Below are positions 27,603 to 37,727 of a stretch of DNA of 64,000 nt, in pieces. Numbering within the stretch: position 1 is the stretch's first letter; each line of letters opens with the position of its first letter. A program made the translations under genes and the position numbers. Origin of the DNA: Pseudomonadota bacterium (GTDB lineage: Bacteria; Pseudomonadota; Gammaproteobacteria; Burkholderiales; Sulfuriferulaceae); contig JAJYPN010000002.1 in the NCBI GenBank assembly GCA_021795395.1, positions 62,001 through 126,000 of the forward strand, in the 5' to 3' direction. The notes beneath the pieces are model-generated. The model saw nothing but the letters and a program-made list of their open reading frames with translations. It was not told where the DNA came from and ran no database searches.

Positions 27603-28463
27603 CTATTTGACTTTGGTCTGCTTGACGTGATCTTCCAGCTCGATAAAACTGGGGCGTTCGGTAGAATACAATACCTTACGGCCGAATTCGACAGCAAGCG
27701 CGGGAGCATAACCGTTCAGGCTCGCGAGCAGGGTGATTTTCACGCACTGCAGCATTTTGGTCGATTCGTCGAGTTTTTGCTCCAGCAAACCCGAAAGCGG
27801 ACCGATGAAGCCGTAAGCCAGCAGAATACCGAGGAACGTACCGACCAGCGCATGCGCGATCATGATACCCAGTTCGGCGGGCGGCGCTCCCACCGATTCC
27901 ATCGTGTGCACCACCCCCATCACCGCGGCCACGATACCGAATGCCGGCAATCCGTCGCCTACCTTGGCGATACAGTGCACCGGAACCGCGCCTTCGTGAT
28001 GATGCGTTTCGAGCTCGTTATCCATCAAATTTTCGATCTGAAAGGCATCCATATTGCCAGAAACCATCAAGCGCAAATAATCCGTCATGAATTCCATGAC
28101 GTGATGATTGGCCAGAATTGAGGGATACTTGCTGAACAAGGGACTGGATTCCGGCGTTTCGATGTCGCTTTCGATCGACATCAGTCCTTCCTTGCGAACC
28201 TTACCCAAAATCTCGAATAATAAGGCGAGCAAGTCCATATACAACATCTTGGTGTAAGTTGAACCTTTCAATATCGAAGTCATCGCTTTCAATGTCGCCT
28301 TGACGGATTTGCCGTTATTTCCGACAAAAAATGCGCCTCCGGCTCCACCAGCTATCATCAGCAGTTCTATAGGCTGCAACAACGCCGCCAGATGACCGCC
28401 CGCCATCGCAAACCCCCCGAAAACTGCTGCGAGTACGACTATATAGCCAACTATTACCAACAC
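27603..28463 (-). CDS. motA: Flagellar motor stator protein MotA
   Basis: Inner-membrane stator subunit, 286 residues, with four hydrophobic helices (MLVIVGYIVVLAAVFGGFAM, PIELLMIAGGAGGAFFVG, and two near residues 170-220). The signature VGDGLPAFGIVAAVMGVVHTMES and the cytosolic charged region are present. It is upstream of motB in the usual order. Flagellar genes other than flhDC and motAB are not in this window. Confidence 0.93.
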   Translation of the reverse strand: MLVIVGYIVVLAAVFGGFAMAGGHLAALLQPIELLMIAGGAGGAFFVGNNGKSVKATLKAMTSILKGSTYTKMLYMDLLALLFEILGKVRKEGLMSIESDIETPESSPLFSKYPSILANHHVMEFMTDYLRLMVSGNMDAFQIENLMDNELETHHHEGAVPVHCIAKVGDGLPAFGIVAAVMGVVHTMESVGAPPAELGIMIAHALVGTFLGILLAYGFIGPLSGLLEQKLDESTKMLQCVKITLLASLNGYAPALAVEFGRKVLYSTERPSFIELEDHVKQTKVK

Positions 28464-28557
28464 TTGCCGTCCCCCTTAAATGAAGGACGAACCTTCATGA
28501 TTGAATATACTGTTATAACGGCTCGGAAAAAACAAACTTGACGCGACAGTCCTAAAA

Positions 28558-29331
28558 TTACATATTCCAGACAAATAGCGGAGCCCGCATTCCCGCCTCG
28601 TGGATGACGGCATCGGCAGGTTGCGACGGGATTTCGAATTCATTGCTGAGCAATAATGCGCCTGGCCGCATTTCGTGACGCGCTTTTTGCCATAAGGCCG
28701 GCATGGCAGCGGGCGATAAATAAGCGAATACGACATCGTATCGGGAAAAATCGACATCCCTGTAATCGGCATGTACGAAATTTGCCCGACTCCGCCGCAT
28801 ACGCGCACGCAACCGGCTTACCAGGCAAATCAATGGCGCCAGTTCTACACCGAGAAACTCGCCATCGGGATAATGCGCCGCCAGATTTAATAACAAGCCA
28901 CCCGTACCGCTACCGATATCGATCAGTTTGAACCTGCGATCTGCCGGCAAATAAAGCCGGAGAGACTGCCAGGTCGCCCTGCTTGAGGGAAAATACGGCA
29001 CCTGCGTGCGAAAGGCAGGGCTATACCCCAGCAACAGCAGTATAAATCCGGCTAAATACAGATAGGCAGGCAGATGCAGTGTCAGCGTGGCAAACAAGGC
29101 GATGGGAAGCAGGCATTGAAACAGCCACCACCACGGCGCCAGTTTGAACCAGCGGCTGTACAGCGCAGCAATCGATCCCTGCATGATTACCGCCGCGCCC
29201 AGCGTCATCGATAATGAAGGATAAAAAGCCAGATACGTCCCGATTTGCCATAGCAGCATTACAGTCAGCAAAGCCAGGCATTGTACCAATAGCGCTAGTA
29301 GCGCAGGTATACGACAGCATGAAGACAGCAT
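28558..29331 (-). CDS. Membrane-anchored class I SAM-dependent methyltransferase
   Basis: Protein of 257 residues from the ATG at 29331; the frame extends to 29478 but that part is not protein-like. Three or more hydrophobic helices come first (ALLVQCLALLTVMLLWQIGTYL, LLPIALFATLTLHLPAYLYLAGFILLLLGY). A Rossmann methyltransferase domain follows, with motif I LIDIGSGTGGLLLNLA and acidic FLGVELAPL. YDVVFAYLSPAAMPALW could be motif IV. The target is unknown. It lies between flhC and motA, all on the same strand, an unusual insertion in the flhDC-motAB neighbourhood. Co-transcription with flhDC is possible. Confidence 0.75.
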   Translation of the reverse strand: MLSSCCRIPALLALLVQCLALLTVMLLWQIGTYLAFYPSLSMTLGAAVIMQGSIAALYSRWFKLAPWWWLFQCLLPIALFATLTLHLPAYLYLAGFILLLLGYSPAFRTQVPYFPSSRATWQSLRLYLPADRRFKLIDIGSGTGGLLLNLAAHYPDGEFLGVELAPLICLVSRLRARMRRSRANFVHADYRDVDFSRYDVVFAYLSPAAMPALWQKARHEMRPGALLLSNEFEIPSQPADAVIHEAGMRAPLFVWNM

Positions 29332-29518
29332 TCGCCATCCGGTAAAATAAATCTTTTCCAAAATGTATTTACCGATAAACTGAATTTCAGGAAAAACCAG
29401 GTAACAGCGTTGCCGGAATCGGCACGTATTCGATAAAATATAGCAGAGAAATATAACAGCGCAATGAAACCGGGCCAATCAGAAAGTGCTTCGGCGACGG
29501 AAACCTATTGCTCTACAG

Positions 29519-30073
29519 TCAGGCCGGCAGGGCTCGTGCCGATTCTTCGCGCAGCTTTTTGGTTTTACCGGCACGTGAAGGCAAATGGCATAAACCGCAA
29601 GTATAATGGCTGTTCAGATCGAAACGGTCGATCACAAAACGTCCGCGGCAATGAGTACAGGCAGCGGTGGTCAGCATATTGCTTTCGACAAAACGGACCA
29701 GTGTCCAGGCGCGGGTCAAGGATAATACGTTTTCCTCGGCTTCACTATGCGTTCCCATCTGTTCCAGATAGAGCTGATACGCTTTCATGATAGCGTGTAT
29801 GCCCTGAATACCGGCATGCTGAACCAGATAGTTATAGATATTGAGAAACAGCGAAGCATGAATATTGGGTTGCCAGGTTAAAAACCAGTCCGTCGAAAAC
29901 GGCAGCATGCCTTTTGGTGGAGAAACATGTTTCAGTTCCTTGTATAATTTCAGCAAACGTTCTCGCGACAACGAAGTTTCGGATTCCAGCAATTGCAATC
30001 TCGCTCCCAGACGGATCATCTCTATCGCCAGATGTATTTCCTGAGCTTCGCTCACTACGCTGAGTTTTGCCAT
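29519..30073 (-). CDS. flhC: Flagellar master regulator subunit FlhC
   Basis: DNA-binding subunit of the FlhD4C2 activator of flagellar class II genes. The 184-residue protein has the conserved helical body (IHLAIEMIRLGARLQLLESETSLSR; WQPNIHASLFLNIYNYL). The zinc site has Cys pairs in CTHCRGRF and CGLC. A ribosome-binding site GGGGGAG precedes the ATG at 30073. It follows flhD by 33 bases. Confidence 0.93.
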   Translation of the reverse strand: MAKLSVVSEAQEIHLAIEMIRLGARLQLLESETSLSRERLLKLYKELKHVSPPKGMLPFSTDWFLTWQPNIHASLFLNIYNYLVQHAGIQGIHAIMKAYQLYLEQMGTHSEAEENVLSLTRAWTLVRFVESNMLTTAACTHCRGRFVIDRFDLNSHYTCGLCHLPSRAGKTKKLREESARALPA

Positions 30074-30106
30074 GACATGCTCCCCCGTTTCGGTTGTTGT
30101 TATTGT

Positions 30107-30424
30107 TCAGGCGGCTTCCTCGACGGCCTGCCCTGCCATCAATATCGCTGCATGCGATTGCGCCAGGGCTCGATCCTTGCTATAGCTGGTCAACATACCG
30201 AGGATGGCGCCGTCATCGAAACGAAAACGCGCAAGCATCATGTTCGAACTCGCCAGTTTAAGTAACTGCGCATTGCTCAGCCCTTCGAGCAATTCGGCAA
30301 TTTGAGCGTCTATACCCAGACGAAATACTGCGGTCGCCTTATCTGCGCGTATCATTTGTTGCGCCAGCATGAGATAGTTCAGATTGGCATCGCGAATTTC
30401 GGCCAACATATCATTTATAGTCAT
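30107..30424 (-). CDS. flhD: Flagellar master regulator subunit FlhD
   Basis: Partner of FlhC, a helical 105-residue protein. The ATG at 30424 (MTINDMLAEIRDANLNYLML) is chosen because GAGGAG lies at the right distance before it; an upstream ATG at 30439 would hide that site. Family features are DANLNYLMLAQQMIRADKATAVFRLGI and the C-terminal helix. The long AT-rich upstream region (30425-30973) probably carries its control sites. Confidence 0.92.
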   Translation of the reverse strand: MTINDMLAEIRDANLNYLMLAQQMIRADKATAVFRLGIDAQIAELLEGLSNAQLLKLASSNMMLARFRFDDGAILGMLTSYSKDRALAQSHAAILMAGQAVEEAA

Positions 30425-30973
30425 TTTTATTCTCCTCATAATGCCGTTTGTATGATCAAGCTACAACTTGGTTAGCATAATGAAGCGAGAACAGAATAGA
30501 GAAAATAGGCGATGTTCTGTATTTTTTGTACGCAATGTGCGCGCACAAGAAAAGCATCCGTCTTACAGACGAACGAAAATGACCGAAGAGATCGGACAAG
30601 AAAAATTGCGATTCAGTATAATTTCAATATATACAAGATGTTCTGCAACATACCTCAAAAAAACCGAAAAAATTTTGTAAGAGTAGAAATACATGAGCAC
30701 GCTAATTGAAGCGGAAACCTACTGTCATATTTTCCTGCAACCTTACAATAATCCTTATCGACGGGTTTTAATAAAACTTTAGGCTTTTTTTATAAAAAAA
30801 AGATTTTTTTAATTATCGAACCCCTTTTCTTTGATTTTATTGGTTTATTTAAATAGCAATTTATCAGTGCAGTGGTTTACGACCGGAATCAATTAAACTT
30901 GATAGAATCCGTCCAAAACCAATGGTTGAAGCCGGCGACTGCAGATTGACTCGATGTGCGGGAATTCGTAAAG
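30425..30973. promoter_or_regulatory. Long AT-rich region upstream of flhDC
   Basis: About 550 bases without a convincing gene lie between relA and flhD. A run at about 30783-30819 consists almost only of A and T tracts (T7, A8, T7), flanked by near-palindromes such as GTTTTAATAAAAC. Such tracts bend DNA and attract H-NS-like or IHF-type proteins, and flhDC promoters are known for heavy regulation. A 70-codon frame at 30468-30680 on the plus strand has no protein features. No clear promoter hexamer pair was found. Confidence 0.45.
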
Positions 30974-30993
30974 TCAGCTGGTCCGGCTGACTT
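30971..30993 (-). terminator. Hairpin over the relA stop codon
   Basis: AAGTCAGC at 30971-30978 and GCTGACTT at 30986-30993 form an 8-bp stem with a 7-base loop, covering the relA stop codon (30974-30976). No T run follows on the minus strand, so it may be a weak terminator or an mRNA 3' stabilising structure. Confidence 0.3.
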
Positions 30994-33145
30994 CGACGAC
31001 ATCGGGCAACATCCGGATACGCTTCAGCAGTTGCGTCAATTGATCCGGGCCGGAACTATGCACATGAAAATGCATGACCGCCATATCGCCTTTCGATTCG
31101 GTATTCACCCGCACTACCGAAATTTTTTCCTTTGCGAGGATATCGGACACGTCACGCAGCAAGCCGTTCCGGTCAAACGCCTGCACCAAGATTTCGCTGC
31201 TGCAGTGTTCTTCGCCGGCGTCCCAGCGGGCTGCCAGCAAACGCGTTTTACGCGCTTCTCCCAAACGCAGCACGTTGGCGCAATCGTAACGATGAACGGT
31301 AATGCCGCGTCCCTGCGTTGCATACGCCACAATACTTGCAGGCGGCGCAGGATGACAGCATCTCGCCATCGTAACGGGCAAATCGCTCACGCCCTCGATA
31401 AGAATACGCCGGCTCTCGTCCGGTTTCCGGGCGCGCAAATCGCGTCTGGCTACTGCTGTCGTCTCGGGTTGCGGCCCGAGCGACTGTATCGCTGCCGTTA
31501 ATTGATGGCTGCTGATATCGCCGCGACCGATGGCGGCGAGAAACTCGTCGCCTTTCGCCGTGCCAAGCTTAGCCGCCAGTTTGTCCAGGCTGATATCGGT
31601 ATGCCCGAGTCGGCGCAACTCCCGATCCAGCATTTCACGCCCCGCCGCCGCGTTTTCGGCAAAATGCTCATAGCGAAACCAATGCCTGACCTTGGCGCGT
31701 GCGCGCGACGTCGCGAGATAGCCCAAGGCCGGGTTCAGCCAGTCGCGACTTGGCGCTCCCTGTTTGGCGGTAAGAATTTCTACCCGTTGGCCATTTTTCA
31801 GAGGCGTATTGAGGGGAACGATAACCCCGTCGACCTTGGCGCCGCGGCAACGATGACCTAAATCGCTATGCACATGGTACGCAAAATCCACCGGGCTCGC
31901 GCCGGCCTCCAGATCGATGACGCGGCCTTGCGGGGTCAGCACATAAATCCGGTCCTGAAATAACTCATTCTTGAACAATTCGGCCAGTTCCCGACCGTCG
32001 GCAATTTCATCCTTCCATTGCAGTATCTGACGCAACCACGCGATTTTATTACCTATCTCTCCTACAGCTCCGGTTCCCTCCTTGTAGCGCCAATGCGCCG
32101 CCATACCCAATTCGGCATGCCGGTGCATATCGAACGTACGGATCTGAACTTCCACCGCCTTATTTTCCGGCCCGATGACAGCGGTATGCAGGGAGCGGTA
32201 ATCGTTGCTTTTCGGTTGCGCGATATAATCGTCGAATTCGCCCGCTATCGGTTGCCAGAGATGATGGATCAAACCGAGCGCAGTGTAACAATCCCTGATC
32301 TCCGGCACCAGTATCCGGACTGCGCGGATATCGTACAATTGCTCGAACGCCAGATGCTTTCGGTTCATCTTATTGATAATGCTGACAATATGCTTCGGCC
32401 TGCCACTCACTTGCGCGTTCACGCCGGCCGTCGAAAGTTCAGTCTGCAGGTTTGCCACGACCTGCGCAATGTACCGTTCTCGATCCAGTCGTTTTTCGTC
32501 GAGCAAGCGCGCGATACGCTGGTAATTTTCCGGCTCGAGTATCCGGTACGATAAATCCTCCATCTCCCATTTGATCTGCCATATCCCCAAACGATTGGCC
32601 AGCGGCGCAAACAGCGTCTGCACTTCTCGCGCAATCCGCACCCGTTCCGTTTCGTCTGCGCCTTGGATCGCCATGCGCAGCGCGTAAGCGCGTTCGACCA
32701 GTTTGATCAGCACGACGCGTATGTCCGCAACCATAGCCAATAGCATCTGCCGCAGATTTTCGATCTGGCTATGGCCGTCCCGTCGCGCAATGTCGGTGCC
32801 GGCGATCAAATCGCCTATGGTATCGAGTCTCGCAACGCCTGCGACCAGACGCAACACTGCGGTCTGCACCGGCGTTTTTTCATCAATCGGCGCGTTGAAC
32901 AACAATGCCGCTGCGATACTTTCGGCATCCATCTGCAAATCGGCAGCCAACATAGCCATTCCGGCGGCCTGTTGCCAGCGCGCTGCGAATAACGGGCTAT
33001 CGGTGTCGGGCAAAGCCTGCAGCCAGAGTGCGACGGATTCGAGCAGATCCTTTCCTGCGGCACCCATATCGCGCGTCAAATGCGGTAATAAATCCGCCCA
33101 GTCCGGCGTAGCCGCTATTTCCTTTTCGGTATGTATCGTAACCAT
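30974..33145 (-). CDS. relA: (p)ppGpp synthetase RelA
   Basis: Ribosome-associated stringent-response enzyme making (p)ppGpp from GTP/GDP and ATP. The ATG at 33145 gives 723 residues (E. coli RelA 744). The pseudo-hydrolase region lacks the HD metal motif (ALLFNAPIDEK where SpoT has HDVIED). The synthetase domain has QLYDIRAVRILV and EFDDYIAQPKSNDYRSLHT. The E-x-D-D motif (303-306) marks RelA, not SpoT (RxKD). A TGS domain (VYVLTPQGRVIDLEAGASPVDFAY), a zinc-finger-like ARCCHPAPP and a C-terminal ACT domain follow. The frame extends to 33550 inside comEC but without homology. The start overlaps the comEC stop by one base (TAATG). Confidence 0.93.
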   Translation of the reverse strand: MVTIHTEKEIAATPDWADLLPHLTRDMGAAGKDLLESVALWLQALPDTDSPLFAARWQQAAGMAMLAADLQMDAESIAAALLFNAPIDEKTPVQTAVLRLVAGVARLDTIGDLIAGTDIARRDGHSQIENLRQMLLAMVADIRVVLIKLVERAYALRMAIQGADETERVRIAREVQTLFAPLANRLGIWQIKWEMEDLSYRILEPENYQRIARLLDEKRLDRERYIAQVVANLQTELSTAGVNAQVSGRPKHIVSIINKMNRKHLAFEQLYDIRAVRILVPEIRDCYTALGLIHHLWQPIAGEFDDYIAQPKSNDYRSLHTAVIGPENKAVEVQIRTFDMHRHAELGMAAHWRYKEGTGAVGEIGNKIAWLRQILQWKDEIADGRELAELFKNELFQDRIYVLTPQGRVIDLEAGASPVDFAYHVHSDLGHRCRGAKVDGVIVPLNTPLKNGQRVEILTAKQGAPSRDWLNPALGYLATSRARAKVRHWFRYEHFAENAAAGREMLDRELRRLGHTDISLDKLAAKLGTAKGDEFLAAIGRGDISSHQLTAAIQSLGPQPETTAVARRDLRARKPDESRRILIEGVSDLPVTMARCCHPAPPASIVAYATQGRGITVHRYDCANVLRLGEARKTRLLAARWDAGEEHCSSEILVQAFDRNGLLRDVSDILAKEKISVVRVNTESKGDMAVMHFHVHSSGPDQLTQLLKRIRMLPDVVEVSRTS

Positions 33146-35520
33146 TATTCTTTCCCCATTGCGTTTCCGTACCGGTCCTGCCAGTAACGGCGCTGCGTTT
33201 GCCGCCACCCGTCGATTTGCGGCGCGGCACCGGGAGTAAACCGCACTTCCACCCTGCCATCCTTGTCCGAACGCCATAAACCGCTTCCGGCCGCCCGATA
33301 ACGCGCCACCACATCGCTGCGCGGATGACCGAAGCGGTTGCGATAACCGACAGGAAATATCGTCCAGCGCGGATGTACGGCAGCGATGAATGCCGGCGTC
33401 GACGAAGTCGCGCTGCCGTGATGCGGCGCCACGAGCAAGGTCGCCGGCAAAGCCGCCGGCTCCATTGCCAATAGTTGCGCTTCGTCGGGCGCTTCGATAT
33501 CGGCAGTCAATAACACGCTGCCGCCGTCGCTGCTTGCCTTGATGACGCAACCACGATGATTATCCTTCAAATCGGGGTCCGAGTAACTCTCCGTGGTGGG
33601 ATGCAGCATCAGAAAGTGCACGCCGTCCCTGCTCCATTGTCTGCCTGCGATACACGGCTGCAACTGCCCCACGAAATGTCTGAATAACGCATGCGACGGC
33701 GGCAACGACGTCATTATCCGCACGGTTGGCATTCCTTCGAGTACGGAAGCCGCACCGCCTGTATGATCGTTATCGTCGTGCGATAATATCAAATCATCGA
33801 TCCTCGTGACGCCTTCGCCGCGTAAAAAAGGCAATATGATACGGTTGCCGCTGTCCGCACTGGCGTTATAGCGCGGACCGGTATCGAACAACAGCACATA
33901 ATGCGTCGTTCTCAACAGTACCGATAACCCTTGGCCGACATCGATCGTACTCACCCACAGAGCGCCCGGTTGAGGCTGCGCTGCCTGCGTCAGCAAAGCA
34001 GGCAGCATCCACACAGCACCCAGCCAGCGCGCCGGAAATCCGCGCGGCAACAACCACCACAAAGTGCCTGCGGTAGCCAGCACTACCGCCCAGCGCTCGG
34101 GTTGGGGCTGCAGCCATAACGGCCAACTCGCCAATATCTGCAACAGCCAGGCGCACATCGCCATCAAATCATGCGCCCAATGCAAGGGTGTACCCAGACC
34201 TGTCAAAGTACCAAATAAAACCAGCGGCGTAATCACTATTTCCACCAGCGGAATGGCGAACAGATTGGCTAAAGGCGAAACCGTGGAAAGCTGCCCGAAC
34301 AATAACAGCAACACCGGCGCCAGCGCCAGCGTCACCGCCCATTGCGTCTGCCACCACTCGCGCAACCAATGCAGGTTGCCCACTCTTGCGCCGGTGGCAA
34401 ACAGCAATACCGCCACGGCGCCGAACGACAGCCAGAAACCTGCAACCATCACCGCCCAGGGGTCGAACAGCACGACTACCAGCAATGCCCACGCAAGAAT
34501 CCGGCTCGCAGCTAGCGTTCGTCCCGACCACAGCGCCAGGGCTACCACCCAGATCATATATAAAGTGCGCTGCGCCGGCACGCCGAAACCCGCCAGCAGC
34601 ACATATGCCGTAGCGGTCAGGGCACCGCCGGCAGCCGCGGCATGGCGCGCGGGCACCCATAGCATCAGCCGTACGCTGCGCCGCCACACGCTGTAGACGA
34701 TGGCGAACATCAGCCCCGACAACGCAGTCACGTGCGATCCCGATATCGAAATGAGATGAGTGATTCCGGTGCGCTGATATAATTGCCATTGCACTGCGGG
34801 AATCGCCGACTGATCGCCGATAACCAGCGCTTTCAAAACGCCGGCGTAGGGTTTTCCGGCCAATATCGTATTGATGCGATCGGCAAGCTTTTCGCGCAGG
34901 CGGTTGATCTCATAGCTGAATTGTACTACGCGCTGGCTGAGAATGCGGTGGGGTTCGCCGCCTCGTACCACACCGAGCGCCCGTATGTTCTGCGCAAACC
35001 AGATCGCTTCCATATCCATGACATGCGGATTCTGACTGGCATGCGGACGGCGTAATCGTACCGTCCACCGCCAGCGCTGGCCGGCGCGCACCCGAATGGC
35101 ATCGGCCAGCGGCTTACCCTTGAAACCGACGGCATAACTCGACAACCGCAGATGATGCGGCACCACTGCTTCCGCAGTGAGTACGCGCTCGACATCGAAT
35201 TCGAAATTCTGGCCGTGTTCGGTCGCCGCCGGCAAGCCGGACACGACGCCGGTCAGTTCGATATTCCGCCCTTCCCAACTGCGCGGCAAGCTGTCGTCGA
35301 GTCGATGCTGCGCCAGCAAGGCCGCATGGAAAAACCCTGCGGCAAAGCAAATTGCAGCAAATCCGCCCTGCCGCAGCCTATGCCATCGCCCTTGTCGCGG
35401 CAGAACCAAGACCGCGGCCGATAACAAAGGCATGCCCCATACACTCTCAACAGACGGCAATTGTGTCTGCAATTGCAAATACATGACGCCGGCAACGAAA
35501 GCGACAATAGCCCGCAACAT
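33145..35520 (-). CDS. comEC: DNA uptake channel ComEC/Rec2
   Basis: Inner-membrane channel for single-stranded DNA in natural transformation, 791 residues. An N-terminal hydrophobic pair and soluble domain (DUF4131) are followed by the competence membrane domain, with the motif GITHLISISGSHVTALSG and many helices. The C-terminal metallo-beta-lactamase-like domain has LILSHDDNDHTGGAASVLEG and VAPHHGSATSS. All three parts are present and intact, so the gene is likely functional. It overlaps relA at its end. Confidence 0.92.
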   Translation of the reverse strand: MLRAIVAFVAGVMYLQLQTQLPSVESVWGMPLLSAAVLVLPRQGRWHRLRQGGFAAICFAAGFFHAALLAQHRLDDSLPRSWEGRNIELTGVVSGLPAATEHGQNFEFDVERVLTAEAVVPHHLRLSSYAVGFKGKPLADAIRVRAGQRWRWTVRLRRPHASQNPHVMDMEAIWFAQNIRALGVVRGGEPHRILSQRVVQFSYEINRLREKLADRINTILAGKPYAGVLKALVIGDQSAIPAVQWQLYQRTGITHLISISGSHVTALSGLMFAIVYSVWRRSVRLMLWVPARHAAAAGGALTATAYVLLAGFGVPAQRTLYMIWVVALALWSGRTLAASRILAWALLVVVLFDPWAVMVAGFWLSFGAVAVLLFATGARVGNLHWLREWWQTQWAVTLALAPVLLLLFGQLSTVSPLANLFAIPLVEIVITPLVLFGTLTGLGTPLHWAHDLMAMCAWLLQILASWPLWLQPQPERWAVVLATAGTLWWLLPRGFPARWLGAVWMLPALLTQAAQPQPGALWVSTIDVGQGLSVLLRTTHYVLLFDTGPRYNASADSGNRIILPFLRGEGVTRIDDLILSHDDNDHTGGAASVLEGMPTVRIMTSLPPSHALFRHFVGQLQPCIAGRQWSRDGVHFLMLHPTTESYSDPDLKDNHRGCVIKASSDGGSVLLTADIEAPDEAQLLAMEPAALPATLLVAPHHGSATSSTPAFIAAVHPRWTIFPVGYRNRFGHPRSDVVARYRAAGSGLWRSDKDGRVEVRFTPGAAPQIDGWRQTQRRYWQDRYGNAMGKE

Positions 35521-35595
35521 GTACGCACCTGATCGATTATTAATAAAATATCAGAATACGCCTGTTTTGCTACGTATTGGTTAAATCATCTCGAG

Positions 35596-37629
35596 CTATG
35601 CTTCGGGGACGGCGTCTACGCCAAACAATACCGCTTTCAAGCGCTTCAATTCGTCGCGCAATTCGGCGGCACGCTCGAATTCCAGATTTTTCGCCGCGTT
35701 GAGCATATCCTTTTCCACCTGCTTCAATTCGCGAGTCAGAGTTTTTTCATCCTTGCTGCGATACGACGCCATTTTCTGCTCGGCCTTGTGCTGGGCTTGC
35801 GCGCTTGTCATATCGTACGCGCCTTCGATGATGTCCTTGATATCCTTGACGATGCCGCGCGGTGTAATGCCGTGCTGCTTGTTGAACTCCATCTGCTTTT
35901 GCCGGCGTCTTGCATTTTCATCGATCGCACGCTGCATCGAGCCGGTAATGCGATCTGCGTAAAGAATGGCTCTGCCGCCCAGATGCCGGGCGGCGCGCCC
36001 TATGGTCTGGATCAGCGAGCGCTCGGAACGCAGGAATCCCTCCTTGTCCGCATCCAGAATCGCGACCAGAGACACTTCCGGGATATCCAGCCCTTCGCGC
36101 AACAGATTAATTCCGACCAGTACGTCGAACAGCCCCAATCGCAAATCACGTATGATTTCCACCCGTTCGACCGTATCCACATCGGAATGCAGATAACGAA
36201 CCTTGACGCCGTGTTCGGCCAGATAATCGGTCAGATTTTCCGACATCCGCTTGGTCAGCGTCGTCACCAATACGCGCTCGTTCAAGACGACGCGCCGGGT
36301 GATTTCGGACAATACATCGTCAACTTGCGTCGCTACCGGACGAACCTCGATTTCGGGATCCAGCAGTCCGGTGGGCCGCACCACCTGTTCGACCACCTGT
36401 CCCTGATGCTGCCGTTCGTAATCGGCAGGGGTCGCCGAAATGAACACGGTCTGGCGCATTACACGCTCGAATTCATCGAAGCGCAACGGCCGGTTATCCA
36501 TCGCCGACGGCAGCCGGAAGCCGTAATTGACCAGATTTTCCTTACGCGCGCGATCGCCTTTGTACATACCGCCGATTTGCGGAATGGTAACGTGCGATTC
36601 ATCGATAAACAACAGGGCATGCGCCGGCAAATAATCCAGCAACGTCGGCGGCGGCTCGCCGGGGTTACGGCCCGACAAATGACGCGAGTAATTCTCGATC
36701 CCCTTGCAGAATCCCAATTCGTTCATCATTTCGAGATCGAAACGGGTACGCTGTTCCAAACGTTGCGCTTCGACCAGCTTGTTGTCGCGGTAATAGTCTT
36801 CCAGCCGCTCGCGCAGTTCCAGCTTGACCGCTTCCATCGCCCGCAGAGTCGTGCTGCGCGGCGTCACGTAATGACTGGACGGATAAACGGTATACCGCGA
36901 CAGTTTCTGCAATAAATGCCCGGTCAGCGGATCGAACAAACGTATGCTTTCTATCTCGTCGTCGAACAGGGACACGCGCACCGCATGCTCGGCGTTTTCG
37001 GCCGGGAAGATGTCGAGCACATCGCCACGCACGCGAAATATGCCGCGCTTGAACTCGATTTCGTTACGCTCGTATTGCATGCCGGTCAGTCGCTGTATGG
37101 CGTCGCGTTGCGACAGTTTTTCGCCCTGCCGCAAATGCAGTATCATCTGATGATAGTCGGCGGGATTGCCGATACCATAAATAGCCGATACGGTCGCCAC
37201 CACAATGCTGTCCTTGCGTTCCAGCAATGCCTTGGTGGCCGACAGGCGCATCTGTTCGATATGCTCGTTGATGCTGGAATCCTTTTCTATAAACAGATCG
37301 CGCGCCGGAACATAGGCCTCCGGCTGATAATAATCGTAATACGAAACGAAATACTCGACCGAGTTTTCCGGGAAAAATTCGCGCATCTCCGCATAAAGCT
37401 GCGCCGCGAGTGTTTTGTTCGGCGCCATGATCATCGCCGAACGACCGAGTTGCGCAATGACATTCGCCATCGTGTACGTCTTGCCGGAACCGGTTACGCC
37501 GAGCAAGGTCTGGAACGCCAGGCCGTCCTGTATTCCCGTCACCAGCTTTTCTATCGCCTCCGGCTGATCGCCCGCCGGTAAAAAAGGTTGATGCAAACGA
37601 AAAGGACTATTGGGAAAAGTGACAATCAC
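35596..37629 (-). CDS. uvrB: Excinuclease ABC subunit UvrB
   Basis: Damage-verification helicase of nucleotide excision repair. The protein has [14 protein letters not shown], the Walker A motif GVTGSGKT, the beta-hairpin region [12 protein letters not shown], and helicase motifs ([32 protein letters not shown]). The C-terminal UVR motif binds UvrC ([25 protein letters not shown]). A GTG at 37629 giving [10 protein letters not shown] with a GGGGG stretch upstream is preferred (677 residues; E. coli 673). An ATG at 37665 is also open. No LexA-type CTGT-N8-ACAG box was seen upstream. Confidence 0.93.
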   Translation of the reverse strand: MIVTFPNSPFRLHQPFLPAGDQPEAIEKLVTGIQDGLAFQTLLGVTGSGKTYTMANVIAQLGRSAMIMAPNKTLAAQLYAEMREFFPENSVEYFVSYYDYYQPEAYVPARDLFIEKDSSINEHIEQMRLSATKALLERKDSIVVATVSAIYGIGNPADYHQMILHLRQGEKLSQRDAIQRLTGMQYERNEIEFKRGIFRVRGDVLDIFPAENAEHAVRVSLFDDEIESIRLFDPLTGHLLQKLSRYTVYPSSHYVTPRSTTLRAMEAVKLELRERLEDYYRDNKLVEAQRLEQRTRFDLEMMNELGFCKGIENYSRHLSGRNPGEPPPTLLDYLPAHALLFIDESHVTIPQIGGMYKGDRARKENLVNYGFRLPSAMDNRPLRFDEFERVMRQTVFISATPADYERQHQGQVVEQVVRPTGLLDPEIEVRPVATQVDDVLSEITRRVVLNERVLVTTLTKRMSENLTDYLAEHGVKVRYLHSDVDTVERVEIIRDLRLGLFDVLVGINLLREGLDIPEVSLVAILDADKEGFLRSERSLIQTIGRAARHLGGRAILYADRITGSMQRAIDENARRRQKQMEFNKQHGITPRGIVKDIKDIIEGAYDMTSAQAQHKAEQKMASYRSKDEKTLTRELKQVEKDMLNAAKNLEFERAAELRDELKRLKAVLFGVDAVPEA

Positions 37630-37665
37630 GAGTAAAATCGCCCCCTGAATAATGACTGGAAACAT

Positions 37666-37727
37666 GTCCGTCGCCGAACGACGGCTTACGGACTACAAAT
37701 ATATCATGCCGGGGCTTGAACCCGGCA
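37666..37727. other. Two hairpins between uvrB and the aminotransferase gene
   Basis: Within the short divergent gap lie an interrupted stem (GTCCGT 37666-37671 with ACGGAC 37688-37693, inner GCCG/CGGC) and a 7-bp stem (TGCCGGG 37707-37713 with CCCGGCA 37721-37727, 7-base loop). Neither is followed by a T run. They may structure the leader of the aminotransferase mRNA or act as protein sites; function unknown. Confidence 0.35.

Noticed and set aside
27147-28121. 324-codon plus-strand frame over motA/motB
   Set aside because: It crosses both motA and motB antisense and has no protein-family features.
30468-30680. 70-codon frame upstream of flhD
   Set aside because: No ribosome-binding site, no hydrophobic or domain pattern, and it lies in an AT-rich control region where short frames are common.
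35788-36915. 375-codon plus-strand frame over uvrB
   Set aside because: UvrB motifs are continuous on the minus strand, so this is a shadow.
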